Source: Sparassis latifolia (Eukaryota; Basidiomycota; Agaricomycetes; Polyporales; Sparassidaceae). Taken from it: DNA of 64,000 bases. Shown here one piece after another: positions 10,961 to 25,000 of this stretch (the stretch's first letter is position 1; every line of letters begins with the position of its first letter). The notes beneath the pieces were generated by a model that did not search any database, was not told the origin of the DNA, and saw nothing but the letters and a program-made list of their open reading frames with translations. The position numbers were made by a program, and so were the translations under genes. The stretch covers positions 1,798,001-1,862,000 of the forward strand of contig CM031554.1 of assembly GCA_018466975.1 (NCBI GenBank), read 5' to 3'.

Positions 10961-13900
10961 GACGTCAGCACGACGACGCACTGGAGGAGATTATCATGGT
11001 AAATCTCTTTTCTCTTCTTAAGTGTTGATTCAACAACATCATGCGCGCGGCGGTGAGCTCATCAAGTTATGTCTCCAGACCCCGTTGGCTTCGCAGAGAA
11101 TCATGGTGGCGGCTCCTTTCTCCGCAGTGAGTCCACCCTTCCTTCCTTCTCTCGTATCCTATTGACCCACGGGGTTTGCGTATGGTGGGAGCACGGGGGA
11201 TGTCCCTTCCTTTAGAGCGCGCTCAAGATGCACGCCGCAAACAAAAAATATCCGCTACTCATGTCCCTCTCATCTCGCGCCTCCGCCGACATTGCTGCAC
11301 AAGCGGTAGTTCTCCTTAGACTGAACTAAGTTGGTGCGTGAGTGCCGTAGTCCGTCGTAACGCTGTAGTAGGAACTTCCACTGGGGGCAGGACTACGTCA
11401 CCCATAAGCCTGGTTCCGGCTTGGCCGCCGATTCGTCTCGGGCCTAGACGTAGACAAGGAGATGCGTTCCTCTGTGGCTCTATCTCGCGTTAATCATCAA
11501 TTTTGACCTCATACTTGTCCGCCAGACGCCTCGCGCCGCTCTAGAGCTACAAAGTAACCGAGCGGTACTTGCAGAAATTCCCGGAAGGCCAAACTCACTT
11601 CGCCTCTTGGGTGATTATCTTGTGATCTCGCAATCCCTGGGTATCGTTCTAGAGTCGAGTTTCATTACTCGCTGGACGTCCGGTGCGTCCAGCGGTATTA
11701 ATTCCTCTCGCGATCTCCTCTTCTACCCTCGCGTGACGGAATAGCTATCTCGGATACTTGCAGCGTCCTCTAGCTAAAGCAGCAACCACGGAGGAAACTA
11801 GACAACGTGGTTGCTTTCCTCTCACTCGTTAGAGAAGAGCATTGCTCACTCTCGCCGACATTGGTTCGAGCTCGGGTCTCTCGGGATGCGGCCAGCACGC
11901 AGAAAGTACAGAGATATCCTACAGCGTGTCGACTAATCTCTCGCACCCCTGTCGTCGTCGTCGTCGTCGTCGTCTGACCCGTCCCGCCGAATCCGCGTTG
12001 TGTCGTCGGCGATCGAGGCTCCAGTTTGAGATCGAGATCAAGGATCGAGATGTCTTATTGAGGTCCAAGTTGCGTAGATATTCGCCGGTGTGGAGACGTC
12101 ATCGGTTCGGAGGTAGATCAAAGTTTCGTCACTGCGCGGAAGTAGGCCGGGGGGAAACACGTGAAAGGACCAGAGGTTGTGGTCGTCGAAGAATCGGATT
12201 TATATTTATCTGCATACGACGGAGACAACTCACTTGTCAACCCTCCCGCAAGAATTCTGTGACACCAGATTTGTGACGAGCTGAGTACTGCTGGGCAATC
12301 GATTACAGATATCTGCGCAAGAGGTATACATATATGTACATGAGAGCAAGCTCACGCATCAGCGCTGGATCCAATCTCTCTTCGCGAGTGCTCGTGAATA
12401 CTTGCAGTGAAATAGTTGGGATCCAAACACGATGTTCCTAGATGGGGATGACGGACTTCCATAGACCACCAAAGCTCAGCTCAAGCGCGTCATCGAGAAT
12501 TTCGATTTACGATGCTATGACCTTAACTGCGCAGGAGAAGTGAATAGGCGAGGCGATACGATGTCTGCGACGTCTCGTGCAGTAAGTGCAGACTCGCCAG
12601 AGGGAGACACATACCTTACGCGAGTATCGCTCATCCGCAAAGTGAAACGGTAGCCATCTTTCATCCGCTCCCCCTTCAGGACCGTCACTGACTTAAGGGA
12701 GAGGTCGGGGAGGGGAGGACCGGTGCGACGATGAGCGGGCGTCGAGTAGGAACTGTGCGCTAGCGTTGTGGGCGGCTGGGACGAGGCAGGCGGAACGGAG
12801 GATGTACCCAGATGCGGAACTTGGTGTAGGATATCTCGCATGCGCGAGTACTGCTAAAAATAGAATCAGACAATTTCTGATAGTGCAGATCCAGCGAGAA
12901 CGACGGCGTACTCATCTCTTGCATCTTGTCCACAAAACTGGGCCGAAAGGGGGCAAGAACACATAGAGCTTCCCGAGGTATGGATATCACGCACGCGCAA
13001 CGTGGAAGAATATATTTGGATATGTTCGGATATATGGAACTGCGAGAACGATAACTTTAGCATCTTCAATACACAATTAGAATCATCAGGGCTTGACAGA
13101 CCGAGAAATACACAAGGGAACTCGCAGACGGAGTCAGGGGAAGAATTGGGTCCAACGACGAGACCGGCTGCTCATTCGCAGAGCCGAACGGGACGGCCTA
13201 TCGATGGGAGAGCACTGTAAGAGGGCGAGGAGCGACAAGGATGGATTACACAGAGACCTCAAGCATCGAGACTGAAGGCACATCCGTTGCGGAAATTGCT
13301 TCCGATGGATAAATCAGGTTCACGTTGCGGACCAATTGAGTATGGGGCCGCTCATCTTCTGCGATTGAACACCGAAAATAATTATCAAAGGATGCGGGCG
13401 TGCGCGGCGCGGAAGGGGAACAACCCAAAGACGAGACTGACCTCAGGACGATCAGCGAACATCCACGTTGCGTGCTTAACGACCATGTATCGTCCTCATG
13501 AGTCTGCCCATCCTTCAACAAGGTGAAAATTAACACTTGAGATAGAACAGGTAGCTCCAGAGTGGAAGAGTGTCGGCATAGACGACTGGCCTGGCACTAC
13601 GCATCCACATCACGTAACCAGCAAACGCGATACCGTCCTCGTCTCCCCGTCATTTATCTTCTGGAAATACGGAGATTCAAGGGGAGGAGCGGCGGATACG
13701 CAGGAGCTGGGGAGATGTACCCCCCATCTCTCATATCCGCCGTTTGCCAATCAAGATGGACTTCAAAATATTAGGAATGTGGGTGCATGGATGCAGACTC
13801 GCACAGGAGAACGCATGCCTTCCGTGGACGCGGAAACCAGCTCGCGCAACACCGGCTACGTTTCTCTCATTCCTTATCGGGTGATCCTCAAAGTTACACG

Positions 13901-14870
13901 AAAGACGAGAGAGGTAGTGGTCAGGGTAACAGGCGGATTTCGAGTAAGGGAGTGTGGTAGGGAACATGGCAAGCGGTCTTGACAGGTGGTAGAGTGCGAA
14001 ATCACGCCTTCAGACACAGACAAAGTGACTTGGAACAGCAGGGATACATGCACAAGACGCTGACGACCATTTATGGTACCTCCTACGATCCAATCTTCGA
14101 ACAGAGCGTGGAATGTGAAAGCCTGAAGCTTGAAAGAAGGGCCGCGATTATTTCCAGAGACTCGACGGTCCACTTGATCGCGGCGAGTGAACCTCTTCCT
14201 GGAAAAACAAATGCCCAACGGCGGGCCAGTCGGAAGGCATTAGGCCTTAGGGATCAGAAGGGATCGATGTGCCCGAGCTTGTAGCAGAGACTCTGATAGA
14301 GAGAACTATAAATCGTAGCCTCATACGAACCTTAGCTACGGTACCGGCGTTAGCATCGTATATCAGAAAAGAACGGCGGACCATCCGGACCGGAGCAGGG
14401 CCTAACCCTATTTTCAGTCTTCGTGGACAAGTCGCCCTCGACTCCGAGTCTCTGCGATTCGTCGGCGTGTCGCATCCGCTGCAACCAGCATGCCGATACA
14501 ACCTAGAGCGTGAGTGCCTGATAAACTCCGGTCTACGTTGAAGGTCGCTAGTCTCCATTGTATTCGTCACAGCCCTAGTCTCCCAAAGGCAGACTGACAC
14601 TCTGCTTCAACCTTCGTGCCTCAGGATATCCGTGTCTGGCCGAGAGATCAAATAAACAGGAAAGCCTCTGAACAGATGGAGTCCGGATCGTAGCCTGAAA
14701 AGTACGTACACATCGGCGATCCACTCTATGCGAAAGCGAAGAAATATAGGAATGTCCGCAAGAGAAAAGAATCATTCGATTCCGCCAGAAACCTTCGCCG
14801 CTGGCCAGGTATTGCGCTTGGCACAATACGACGTGCCAGGTAAAATATTTAGTGGGCATCTCCCTGCCCG
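10960..14870 (+). repeat. Large dispersed repeat R1, copy A
   Basis: Copy A of a 3-4 kb repeat found four times in the window. It opens with CACGACGACGCACTGGAGGA and a conserved GCGCGCGGCGGTGAGCTCATC near 11045, matched by copy B at 15752 and 15817. Further landmarks: GCGCCTCCGCCGACATTGCT (11278), AAGCCTGGTTCCGGCTTGGC (11406) and the 3' block ending near 14870. On its minus strand, coding-like peptides flanked by splice-like sites recur in other copies: DEYAVVLAGSALSEIV (about 12920) and RFTLRMSDTRVRY (about 12640). On the plus strand a block ending in an Ala-Ala-Ala-Thr-like motif lies near 14480. No known transposase, RT or helicase motif was found. Confidence 0.7.
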
Positions 14871-15080
14871 CTCGGCTGTATTAGGCCGTATTGGCTTATT
14901 GACGCAGGTTGTGCGTCGATGTCCCATTTTCTCTATCGCGTCTCTCACTATCGGAATCCACAGACCGGTGACGAGACGTACGAGGAAAGCGTGGCGTTCG
15001 CGAAGCTGGTACTGCAGGTATGAGCTCCTCATTTTCAGCACCTGCATCGTACGCGAACTGAGGCATCAATTTCAGAATCA

Positions 15081-15749
15081 ATGTGCCGTGTCTTCGGAGA
15101 TTCGAATGTTCGTCGCTCAGCTATGGCAACACCAAGAGAAGTGTGCGCAAAAAAAGCGGTAAGTCCATCCTTTGTTCGTCATCCGTTCCTCTGGTCGTAC
15201 GACACAGACCTGCCGGTATGCCGCAGTATCTGTCGATTATCAAAAACGGGACCACCGGTCAGCTATGAGGTCTTGTGCGTTCGTGCTTGCAAAACAATTT
15301 TCATGGATGCGTCTTCAATTCTGAGCCTCCTCGGAGGGCACAGCTTCCATCGCGACTATCGACGGGGCCCAGCACCGGCCCGACACACTCAACGTTTGGA
15401 AGTGCATTCTGAAGAGCAAGCGGTAAGTCGACAAAGTCCGTCGCCTCTGGGCCTTGGGAATGACGCAGACCTTCCGCGACCATCAAAGCACCTGCACAGA
15501 CGAAGAATAGATGCATCCATTGCGCTCAGGACACATGCTGGAGCTTGCGACAACGGGGCATCTAGTATCAACCACGTAAATCTCGTGCTCGACAAAAACA
15601 ATTGCAGAAGATTCAATACTCGTGGCGATCTATATCTCGCGGCCGTCTTCCAGGACAGCTTTCGACAACTGGCCCTGTGGTACGGACGGGGATCGATTGA
15701 CAGCTCTTTGTATACACTTCCACATCGAATACCAAATCCGTTGCACTAG
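15081..15749 (+). CDS. Unrecognised 222-codon open frame between repeat copies A and B
   Basis: This is the longest ATG-initiated frame between copies A and B of repeat R1, and it ends almost exactly where copy B begins (TAG at 15747-15749). The product has no recognised domain, no membrane segment and mixed Arg/Ser/Leu composition. Two internal GCGGTAAGTC sites (about 15160 and 15420) look like splice donors and suggest that the continuous frame is not the real transcript. It could belong to the repeat. Function unknown. Confidence 0.25.
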   Translation: MCRVFGDSNVRRSAMATPREVCAKKAVSPSFVRHPFLWSYDTDLPVCRSICRLSKTGPPVSYEVLCVRACKTIFMDASSILSLLGGHSFHRDYRRGPAPARHTQRLEVHSEEQAVSRQSPSPLGLGNDADLPRPSKHLHRRRIDASIALRTHAGACDNGASSINHVNLVLDKNNCRRFNTRGDLYLAAVFQDSFRQLALWYGRGSIDSSLYTLPHRIPNPLH

Positions 15750-18450
15750 CACGACGACGCGCTGGAGGCGATTATCGTAGTATATCTGTTTTCTCCTGCT
15801 AAGACATTCTCATGCGCGCGGCAGTGAGCTCATCCCAATCATGTCTCCAGATCCCGTCGGCTTCGCGGAGAATCACAGCTGAGGCTCCTTCCTCCTCAGC
15901 CAGTCCACCTTTCCTTCTCTCGTATTGTATTGACCCACTGGGTTTGCGTACGGTCAGAGTGCGGGAGATGCCTCTTCTTTGGAGCGCATGCAAGATGCAC
16001 ACTGCAAACAAAGAAATATCCGCTGATGCAAAACATTACTCCGCTCGCACCTCCGCCGACGTTGCTGCACAAGTGATTGCCATGGACCGTGGTCGATAGT
16101 GCACAAGCCCTTAGTAGCAGCTTCCGAGAGTGGACTACATGGCCCATTAAGCCTAGTACCGGCCTGGCCACTAGTTCGTCTCGGGCTCAGACATGGACAA
16201 AGCGGTACGTTCCCGATCTCTCGTGTTAATCATCGTTCTGACCTCATACTCGTCCGCCATACGCCTCGCGCCGCTGGAGAGCTACGAAGTAACCGGGTGG
16301 TACGTGCAGAAATTCTCGGAAGGCTAAACTCACTTCGCTCCTTGGATGATTAGCTTGTGATCTCGAAATCCCTGGGCATCGTTCTAAAGTCGAATTTCGT
16401 CACTCGCTGGACGTCCGGTGCGTCTCTCTTGCGATCTTCTCTCATACTTTCCCGTGACTGTCACTGGAACAGCCATCTCGGATGCTTGCAGCAATCTTCT
16501 AGCCAAAGTGGCGACGAAGGAGAAAGCTAGACAACATCACTACTTTCCTTCCATGGCGGACTGCTCAGAAGGTTTGTTAGAGAAGGGTCACGCCGGCATT
16601 GATTTGGGCTCGATCTTCTCGACAGCGTCTTCTCCGAAGGCCAGTGCATTCTTTATTTACCGAAATGGATGTCGTCCCCACACACGGCGACAGCGTCTTG
16701 GAACACAGCGAACTTATCGACATCTCGATCACTGATCTCCAATCTCAAACAACCGTTAACGTGCGCCCACACAAGAATCGGGCGGGGCGTCCCAACAAAC
16801 CAGTCAATACCTTCCTTCCTTTCTGCTCTGAGAGATTGAATAATGAGGTTTGATAAATGCGCGTAAGTGCTAGTGGTACGCGTGAGTAGATGGAGAGCAC
16901 ATTGAGAATTAGAGGTCACATTTGTTGGAAACACTGTCGTAAGTTTGTTTGCTTATGGAGACAGTTTGCTTGATCATGCAAGAATGTTGTAGCACCGAGT
17001 GTGCAACGAGATGACGAGTATTGCTCAGCCGGCGAACCGGAGAACACGCGTGTCTGCGTAAATCGACATTCTCGATGACGAGCTTGAGCTGAGCTTTTGT
17101 GGGCCAATGGAAGTTTGCATCTTGGCATCTGGGAACTGATCCCGACTATCTCGCTGTAAGGACATCACGAAGATGTTTGACTTTGAGAGACTGGGGTACT
17201 GACCTTTGCTATTCGCGTGTACATGGATACCTATGGCCTCCAATATGCAGGAGAAGTCAACGCGCGGGACGATAGGACATCTCAGGCTACGATCTCCTGT
17301 GCAGCGTGCAAGCTCGCTGCAGGGAGACATGATCGTGTGTACCTCACACGAGTATCACTCATCCACAATGCAAAACTGTAACTACCTTTCATCTGCTCCG
17401 AGTTGCCAAACTTAGCATGGATGTCACATGCGCGCTGCAGAACGAGATATTATACTATTTCTGATAGCGTGGAGCTAGCGAGGACAACGACGTATTCATC
17501 TCGTGCATTCTGTGCACAATATTGGGCCCAAAGAGGGAGGAACTTCCGAACGCGAAGAAGACTATTGGAGGACAAGCTTCCCGAGGCATGGATATCCCTC
17601 ACGCGCAACGCAGAAAAAAGTGTTCGAATATCGTCCAATGTGAGGAACCCTAGAAAGAAAGATATCTCTAGCATTTCCAATATACGATCAGCGTCATCGG
17701 GGCTCGACAGAGCCAGAAATACATGAGGGGACTCCCGGACGGAGTCAGCGCAAAGAATTGGACTCGCCTTACTCAAATGGCGTCTCATTTGCAGAGCTGA
17801 ACGGAACGAACCATAAATGGGGGAGTGCTGCAGGAGGGCGAGGTGGAGCTACGCAGATCGCGTATAGAGAGGCCTCAAGAGTCGAGATTCGAGTCGTGTG
17901 AAGCGCGTCCGTTCCGAAAATTGTTTGCAATGTCGAGCCAGGGTTCACGCCGCCGAACAATCGAGTGTGGGGCAACAGCCTGCTAATCTTCCACGATTGA
18001 ACATTGAAATAAGGACCAAAGGGTGCGGGCGTGTGATGCGTGGAACGAACAAGCCTAAAGACGAGGCGGAGCTCAGGACGAACAGCGAGCATCCGCGTTG
18101 CGTACCTATCAAGTACGACACCATCCATATCCTCATATCTCAAGCTCTCGCCCCCACAAAAAATCGAGGTTGGGAATGGTGCTGCAGCGACGCGGCTGCA
18201 GAGTGCAAAATTGTTGCTGTAAGAGCCTGGCTGGGGACCTGTCAGGTAAGGAGCGACCGCGATGCCGACCGCGCTTCCTCCATCGTTCATCTTTAAGATA
18301 TCTTGAGATTCGGACCAAACAGCGGGAGCAGAGGATGTTCGAAGCTGCCAGACACGAGACCATCCTGTCATCTCTCATATCTGTCGATCACAAATAGAAA
18401 AGATGGACTGAGACAAATTGGAATGCGGGCGCACTAAACGGAGTATGTAG
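15745..18450 (+). repeat. Large dispersed repeat R1, copy B
   Basis: Collinear with copy A but about 1 kb shorter, with internal deletions. It shares the opening ACGACGACGCGCTGGAGGCG, the GCGCGCGGCAGTGAGCTCATC block (15817) and the GTCTCGGGCTCAGACATGGA region (16180). Minus-strand coding-like peptides DEYVVVLASSTLSEIV (about 17480) and SFALWMSDTRVRY (about 17360) correspond to those in A and D. A 200-codon minus frame at 17769-18371 covers the block that reads FGFVRLPRRTPASF in copy D. Copies differ by many substitutions and frameshifts, so this looks like an old element. Confidence 0.7.
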
Positions 18451-20449
18451 TTGGTGTGCTGACGAGCACCAGAGAATCGAGAGACTCGCCCAGAGGGATA
18501 CATGTGCATGAACAATATCAGACTCGTCTTTCCCGTCTCTCCTGAGAAGATTCACTGGAAATTAGTAAGAAAAGGATGCAGTAAGGGTGGAACGGGCGGA
18601 GCAAAGGAAACATAGAGGCCGCGTCGTGGGACAACACCGTCCAGAACCCAGATGAAGCCCAGTTAGCCGAAACAGGAGGAATATATGCGGGAGCTAGACA
18701 GGACAAGAGGGGACATACATAAGATCCGCGCCCAGCGAATACCTGTCGCATCTTCTGCAATCCAATCGGAAAGCAGCCCATATATTAACGTCAAAAGAAG
18801 GGAGATTGGATCTCTTGGACAGTAAAGGAATGTCTCAAGACCATCGATAGCTTTCCAGCCGGGCTGCAGTCAGTGAGAAGGGAAGACAGGAAAAAAGCAA
18901 GAAGTAGATGAGAACTCAGTACTCACCACTGAGTCTGGATCAACAGGACCGTCAGTGTACCGGAGCTGCAAATATTGTAAATATTGCGAGTGGCTAGAGC
19001 CAGGTTGAAAGGCCGCCGGGAAATTGGGCGTGATCTGGTTTTACCTGATAGCGCTCATCAGAGTCACACCACCGTGACCGAAGCTGGTTATCGTTTGTCA
19101 CGTCTTACCGGCCTTCACGATCCTGGCGCTGCCTGGTAAGTGCTGGTAGTTATTTCGGCGTTCTTGTATACGGCTTCTCAGGATTATACAAGCCTTGTCC
19201 TACCGGCTCTCCGGATCCCGGATTGTGATTTCGCTGCTTGAAGTCTTCCTCGACCCGCCCTAAACTAGTGCACGGACCACGTTCGGTTTTCAACATCAAC
19301 CTTGATATGATGTCGTTCGCCTCACCCTCTTACCATGAGTGCCCCCGATAGCCTGTTCATAGACTCTTGAGCTGTATGCTCCACAGAACTTATTCTGTGT
19401 CAATATGTGGAGAGCCTTTTGTCGTCCTTGAGCTTTCTTTGCTCCATGGTGTTCACCATGTCGTTGTTGGAGGATTTGCTACTTTTGAGTGCTGACATAT
19501 TATTTTCCTTTTTTTACTGCACAGATTGTGCATCTGGTCCTGAAGCCTCAAAATCCACAGGTTGCTGCAGGAAACAGCTTGCAAAGGAACCCTTGCCATC
19601 ACACGGGCCCTGACCATACAGATCTTGCTCCCCGGACTCGTCTCACAGACATCGGACCGCAAGACCATGCACGCACTTCCCCCGCTTGACGTAGTGAAGG
19701 ACCGTCATTGCTCGCAATTGCAATTGGACTCGCGTGTGGCCTCAAGCTTTCAAGACGTGGAGAACGAGCTCGAGTCTAACGTCCACGCGGCAGGCCATAC
19801 AGCCGAGCTTCAATACTGGGCGCAACCGCTCGGCATGGCTCATTCCGAGGTTTCGTTACAGCCTCGCCGTTCTCGCGCTGTCAAGATGATCCAGTAATGT
19901 AGTGCTCGTGACGCTATTCTCGGCGGCCCTTATACACGTTTGTTCTGTCAATGTCATATCTTCTGTGGATTCAGCAGCCTCTTTCGAGCAGTTTCCCATT
20001 AATGCACCCAATACCATTATGTGTTTCGGACTCGGATATTTCCCTCGTGACCTTTGTGAGCTCTATGATACCGAAATATATATTTACTGTATTGTATTAT
20101 TTTATTGGAGTGTGCAAGGCCGTACCAAGGTCACAAGGATATGTCATACATGCCAGAATGGTAAACTATCGCAAGCCTTGTAGCCCTGGAAAATCGGCTC
20201 ATGCGCTGACCAACCCCTTATCAGGGCATCTGCCAGACTGGTGCATCTTTCACATCTGGCGAGACTTGTAAGGTCTTACAGGGCCTGGTAAAGTCCAAAC
20301 CAGATCAATGCAAATTCCCCGATGCAAGATGACTAGATGAGGGTAATGGCCGAATATTTGAGTTGTGCCACCATGCACCGGTGAACCGTGACGTCACACG
20401 AAGGACGTTGACGTTGTAGGCGACAACTGAGAGTGAGGTTAGGGTCCGG
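18450..20449. other. Unassigned stretch upstream of HNH-fold gene 1
   Basis: Short frames only. The most coherent is about 19620-19897 on the plus strand, reading LDVVKDRHCSQLQLDSRV and later AELQYWAQPLGMAHSE, which could be an exon of an unknown protein. Pyrimidine-rich tracts followed by TGCACAG near 19520 would fit a 3' splice site ahead of it. No promoter element can be singled out. Confidence 0.3.
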
Positions 20450-21849
20450 ATGGTCGTCGACGTCCAGCATAAGCTATCACAGAAATCAATTGAAGGGCAT
20501 CGAAACTTCTTCATTTGGGCACCAACACCGAGGCTGATTGGAGGTAAGGCTTCTTCTACGGAGTGTTTAAGTTACCACTGGCTCAATTCTGGATCCCACC
20601 AAATAAGGTCTACATGTGGACGATCGCCATCCTATTACTGTCGCCGGCTTGTATCGCTGGCTGACGCTTCTCCTGAAAAAGACACATCCGTTCAACTTGC
20701 ATCCCGTCAGAATATCACCAACCGACGCTATCTTCAGGTATCTACCGCAACGTACTGGGGACGCGTACCCTCGTGATTCTCAAACGTGCCTTAAGCCGGG
20801 TGACATAGGCGTATTCCTACCTGGTATGTAACCCACTTGTGTCAGTCGTAGCCACTGCTAATCTGTCCTCGCAGGCGAAAGACAATTCAGGTTCCAATAC
20901 GATGTTCGCTTCGGCGGAAAGCAAATCACCTACGCTAGAGAGGAGGTTCTAAAGCCAGAGGAAGCAAAGAGGGTGCTGTTACTCATTCCTTCATCGGACA
21001 CTCGTCGCTAATGATCATTTGTGAATTTCCAGAATCGTATGGCAGAGTCATTCATAGAGGAGGTGCAATCGCGGGATGGGCGTCGATGTGTACTCACAGG
21101 TGCATCATCCGCAGATGCACCTCTCACGGTGTGCTGGATAGTCTTGCCATCGTCAATTATGCTTGTAAGTGTTTTCCACTTCCTTCTCGTGTTCACGCGC
21201 TGAGCGAAGCACGCATTTCGTAGGATGACTACTACGAAGGCCCAGAGATGCAACCGATCCTTGCCGACATAACACCATACTATGCTACATCGAATGCATG
21301 GACGCTGCGTACGGACCTTGCGGAGATGTTCATAAACAATGAGTGGGGCATCGACGTTGGTGTATGTCGTATCCTCTTAGAGTTTGCCACTAATTCGCCG
21401 GCTAACGTGCGAAATCGACAGGACAACTCCCGTGTCGTCTTCTTCGGTCTTTATGACAATTACTCGCATCTCCTACCCCAAATGTCTGCCAATCTACATC
21501 TCAGTGGGCCAATTTGTGAACGTCTTACTGAACATTTTTCCCGGTGCCTGAGCTGCAACATCCTTGGTGGCGATATTTATGACAAATACGATGGATTTGA
21601 TGTGAAGGGTTACCTCGAGGACCTTGGATACACTGACCGCGATGACCTTGACCCGAATGATCCGGAATGGCAAACCGAGCTCGGGAAGGAAGTTTGGGAG
21701 CTGAAATTCAGGCTGAAGTGCGAGGAACGAGAGGATCGGTGAGAAGATTTTCTTTCTTTCTTCAAACCGATTTGGCTGTCTCCTGACGCCTTCGACTGTA
21801 TAGGTTCGCACAATACGAGACCGACGGTCAAGACTCTGACAGCCAGTGA
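20450..21849 (+). CDS. HNH-fold (HNH_2-like) protein 1, catalytic histidines replaced
   Basis: Seven exons can be traced: 20450-20543, 20608-20823, 20875-20972, 21033-21164, 21224-21361, 21422-21738 and 21804-21849, all with GT-AG introns of 50-70 bases. The N-terminal part carries NFFIWAP and PGDIGVFLPG. The middle reads RDGRRCVLTGAS, the usual entry to a fungal HNH_2 nuclease domain, but the Ala-His-Ile-x-Pro motif is CWIVLP. The Asn-bearing half is SNAWTLRTDLAEMF, where the family has Asn ... Leu-His-x-Leu-Phe-Asp. The C-terminal block RVVFFGLYD ... NILGGDIYDKYDGFD matches the family's tail. Fold membership is inferred from motif order; loss of both His suggests a non-nuclease role. A paralogue lies at 27566. 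The start ATG is supported by alignment with that paralogue. Confidence 0.72.
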
Positions 21850-22059
21850 ATGACCCGGGAGAGTGTCCACTGTGTACATGTGTTGTGAATTTCTCGTATG
21901 TCTCGTTCCATTTTCCTTCGTACTGGTCTTCGTGGAGATATCTATATTGGCCGAGGTTATTGCAACACCCTGCGCCAAGAACTGCTCATTCCTCCGATAT
22001 TACAGAGACCGTCAGTCACATAAGTCACCGAATGCATACCATCCTTGGTCCTTATCCGT

Positions 22060-25000
22060 CGACTTCTTTCTCTCACGCCGACCTCGACGTTATCTTTTCG
22101 GTTATCTCTTTCGTATGCGTTCGGCGGGATGTTCTACACTGTTCCTGGCTGTTCATGCAAGGCATATATGTCTTCATTCTAGAAAAAAAAACTGCTACTC
22201 ACGCCTCTCTCAACTCGCGCCTCCGCCGACATTGCTGCGCAAGCGGTGGTTCCCCGTAGACTGATTTGAGTCGGTGCGTGAGTGCCGTGGTCTATCGATA
22301 GCGCACAACGCCCTAGTAGGAACTTCCGCGGGAGACTGGACTGCATGACGCATAAGCCTAGTTCCGGCTTGGCCGCCGATTCCTCTCGGGCTCAGACATG
22401 GACAAAGTGGTGCATTTCTCTATGGTGATATCTCATGATCTCGTGTTAATCACCTATCTGACCTCATGCTTCTCCACATAGATGCCACGTCCCGTTCGAA
22501 AGCTACAAAGTAACCGAGTGGTACTTGCAGAAATCCCCCGATGGCGAAATTCACTTCGCCCCCTGCGTGATTAGCTTCTTACCTCGCAATCCCTGGGCAT
22601 CGTTCTAGAGTCGAGTTTCGTTACGCGCTCAATGTTCGGTGCGTCCAGTGCTATTAATTCCTCTCGCGATCTTCTCTTCCACCTTCCCGCGACTGTGAAT
22701 GGCTATCTCGGATACTTGCAGCATCCTCTGGCCAAAGAAGCAACCACGGAGAAAACTAGATGACATGGTTGCTTTCCTGCCACTTGTTAAAGAAGAGTCT
22801 TCTTCACTCATGTCGACATTGACAAAATAGTCCTGAGCGACCAGGCCGGCACATTATTTATTCGGAGCCGAAGGGTACGAAGACATCTGAGTCCCAAGGT
22901 GTATCGACCGTTCTCTCTCAACGCTGTTGTCGTCGGGGTCCGACTGGCCCTGCCAACTTGCTTCTCTTTCAGGGTGTTGTTTCGCGGGCGATCGGGGCTC
23001 CAGTTTGAGATCGAGATGTCGATGATCTTGTTGAGGTCCAAGTTGTGTAGATATTCGCTGGTGTGGAGACGTCATCGGTTCGGAGGTAGATCGAAGTTTT
23101 GTCACCGTGCGGAAGTAGGCCGATGGGGGAAACACGCGAAAGGACCAGAGGTTGCGGTTGTTGAGGGGTCAGATTTTATATTTGTTTACATACGACGGAG
23201 ACAGATCCCATGTTAAGTCTCCTGCAAGAATTTTGGACACTAGAATTGCGACGAGCTCGCAGGGGGTATATAAATATATATACGTGAGGAGAGCAACCTC
23301 GCGCGTCAGCACTCCAGTATTTCACATATCTTTATGACTACTCGTGAATACTTGCAGCCAAATAGTTGGGATCCAGGGATTACACTCCTAGATGCCAAGA
23401 TGTAGACGACGAAGTCCCATAGGCTCAGCTCAAACGCGTCATCGAGCATGTCGACTTGCGATACTACAGTATGGCCTCAAATGCGCCGAAGAAGTCAAAG
23501 CCCAGGATGATAGTATGTCCACGACGTCTGGCACAGCAGGTGCAGGCTCGCCGAAGGGAGATATATGAGTGTGGTAGCTTACACGAGCATCGCTCATCCA
23601 CAATGTGAAAACGGTATCCATGTTTCATCCGCTCCTCCTTCAGGACCTTCGCACACTTAAAAGAGAGGTTGGGGTGGGGAGGACCAATGCGGGGATGAGC
23701 GGGCGTCGAGTAGGAACTGTGCGCTAGTACCCCCACCCGCTGCTAAAAGGCGTCTCGTGCACCGTCAGCGCCTTCGTACCATCTTGTCCCCAGTGCTGAA
23801 TACGACGCTGAGTCTATTAATGCGTGTGGGCGGCTGGGACGAGGCAGGCGAGTAATGTGGAAGGGAGGACGTGCCGGGATGTTGAACTTGGCATCGGATA
23901 TCTCGCATGCGCAAGGATTGCTGAAAGAGAGAATTAGACAAAGAGCAGAGCCATGACGGCCTACTCGTCTCTTGCATCCTGTGCAAAAAAGTGAGGCGAA
24001 AAGGGGGACGAACACGTAGGATACTAATTGGAGGATAAGCTTCCTGCCGAATGGACATCACGCACACATAACGCGGAAGAAAATATTCGGATATGTTCAG
24101 ATATATGGAACCTGCGAGAACGATAACGTTAGCATCTCCAATTCACGATCAGAATCATCGGGGCTGGACAGAGCCGAAAATGAATAACGGGACTCGCGGA
24201 CAGAGTCCCAAGAAAGAATTGAACTCACCACCTGAGGTGCAACGACGAGACCGGCTGCTAATTCGCAGAGCTGAACGGGACGACTGCAGGGGGGCGACTG
24301 AGCGACGAGGATGAATTACGCAGAGGCCTCAAGAATCGAGACGGAAGGCACGTCCGTTGCGGAAATTGCTTGCAATAGTTGAATCAGGTTCACGTCGCCA
24401 ACCAATTGAGTATGAGGCCGCTCATCTTCTGCGATTGAACACCGAAAATAATTATCAAAGGATGCGAGCGTGCGGCGGGGGAGAAAACAAACCTGAAGAC
24501 GAGACTGACCTCAGGACTATCAGCGAACATCTACGTTGAGTGCTTAACGACCACGTCATCGTCCTCATGAGTCTAACCATCCTTCAAATCAGTGAAAATT
24601 AACACTCGAGATAGAATAGAACCGACCGCAGCTGCAAAGTGGAGCAGTGGCGTAGACAATTGGCTTGGCACTACGCATCCACATCGCGTAACCAGCGAAC
24701 GCGATACCGTCGTCACCTCCCCATCGTTTTTCTTCAAGACTGATAGCGAAAAGAAAGAGCGGCGGACGCGCAACTGCTGTGGAGATGGAGATCAGATATC
24801 ATAAGATTGACATGCAGAATTACACTTAGGCACCCCGAAACCCGGGGACAGCTCTGCACGACAACGTCCCCCACCTCTCATATCAGACTCCGCCGTTCAT
24901 CAATCGAGAAGATGGACCGAAAAACAATAGCAGTGCGGGTACATAGACACAGACGCGCACAGGAGAACACATGCCTTCATGGACGCAAAGCAGCGAGCGC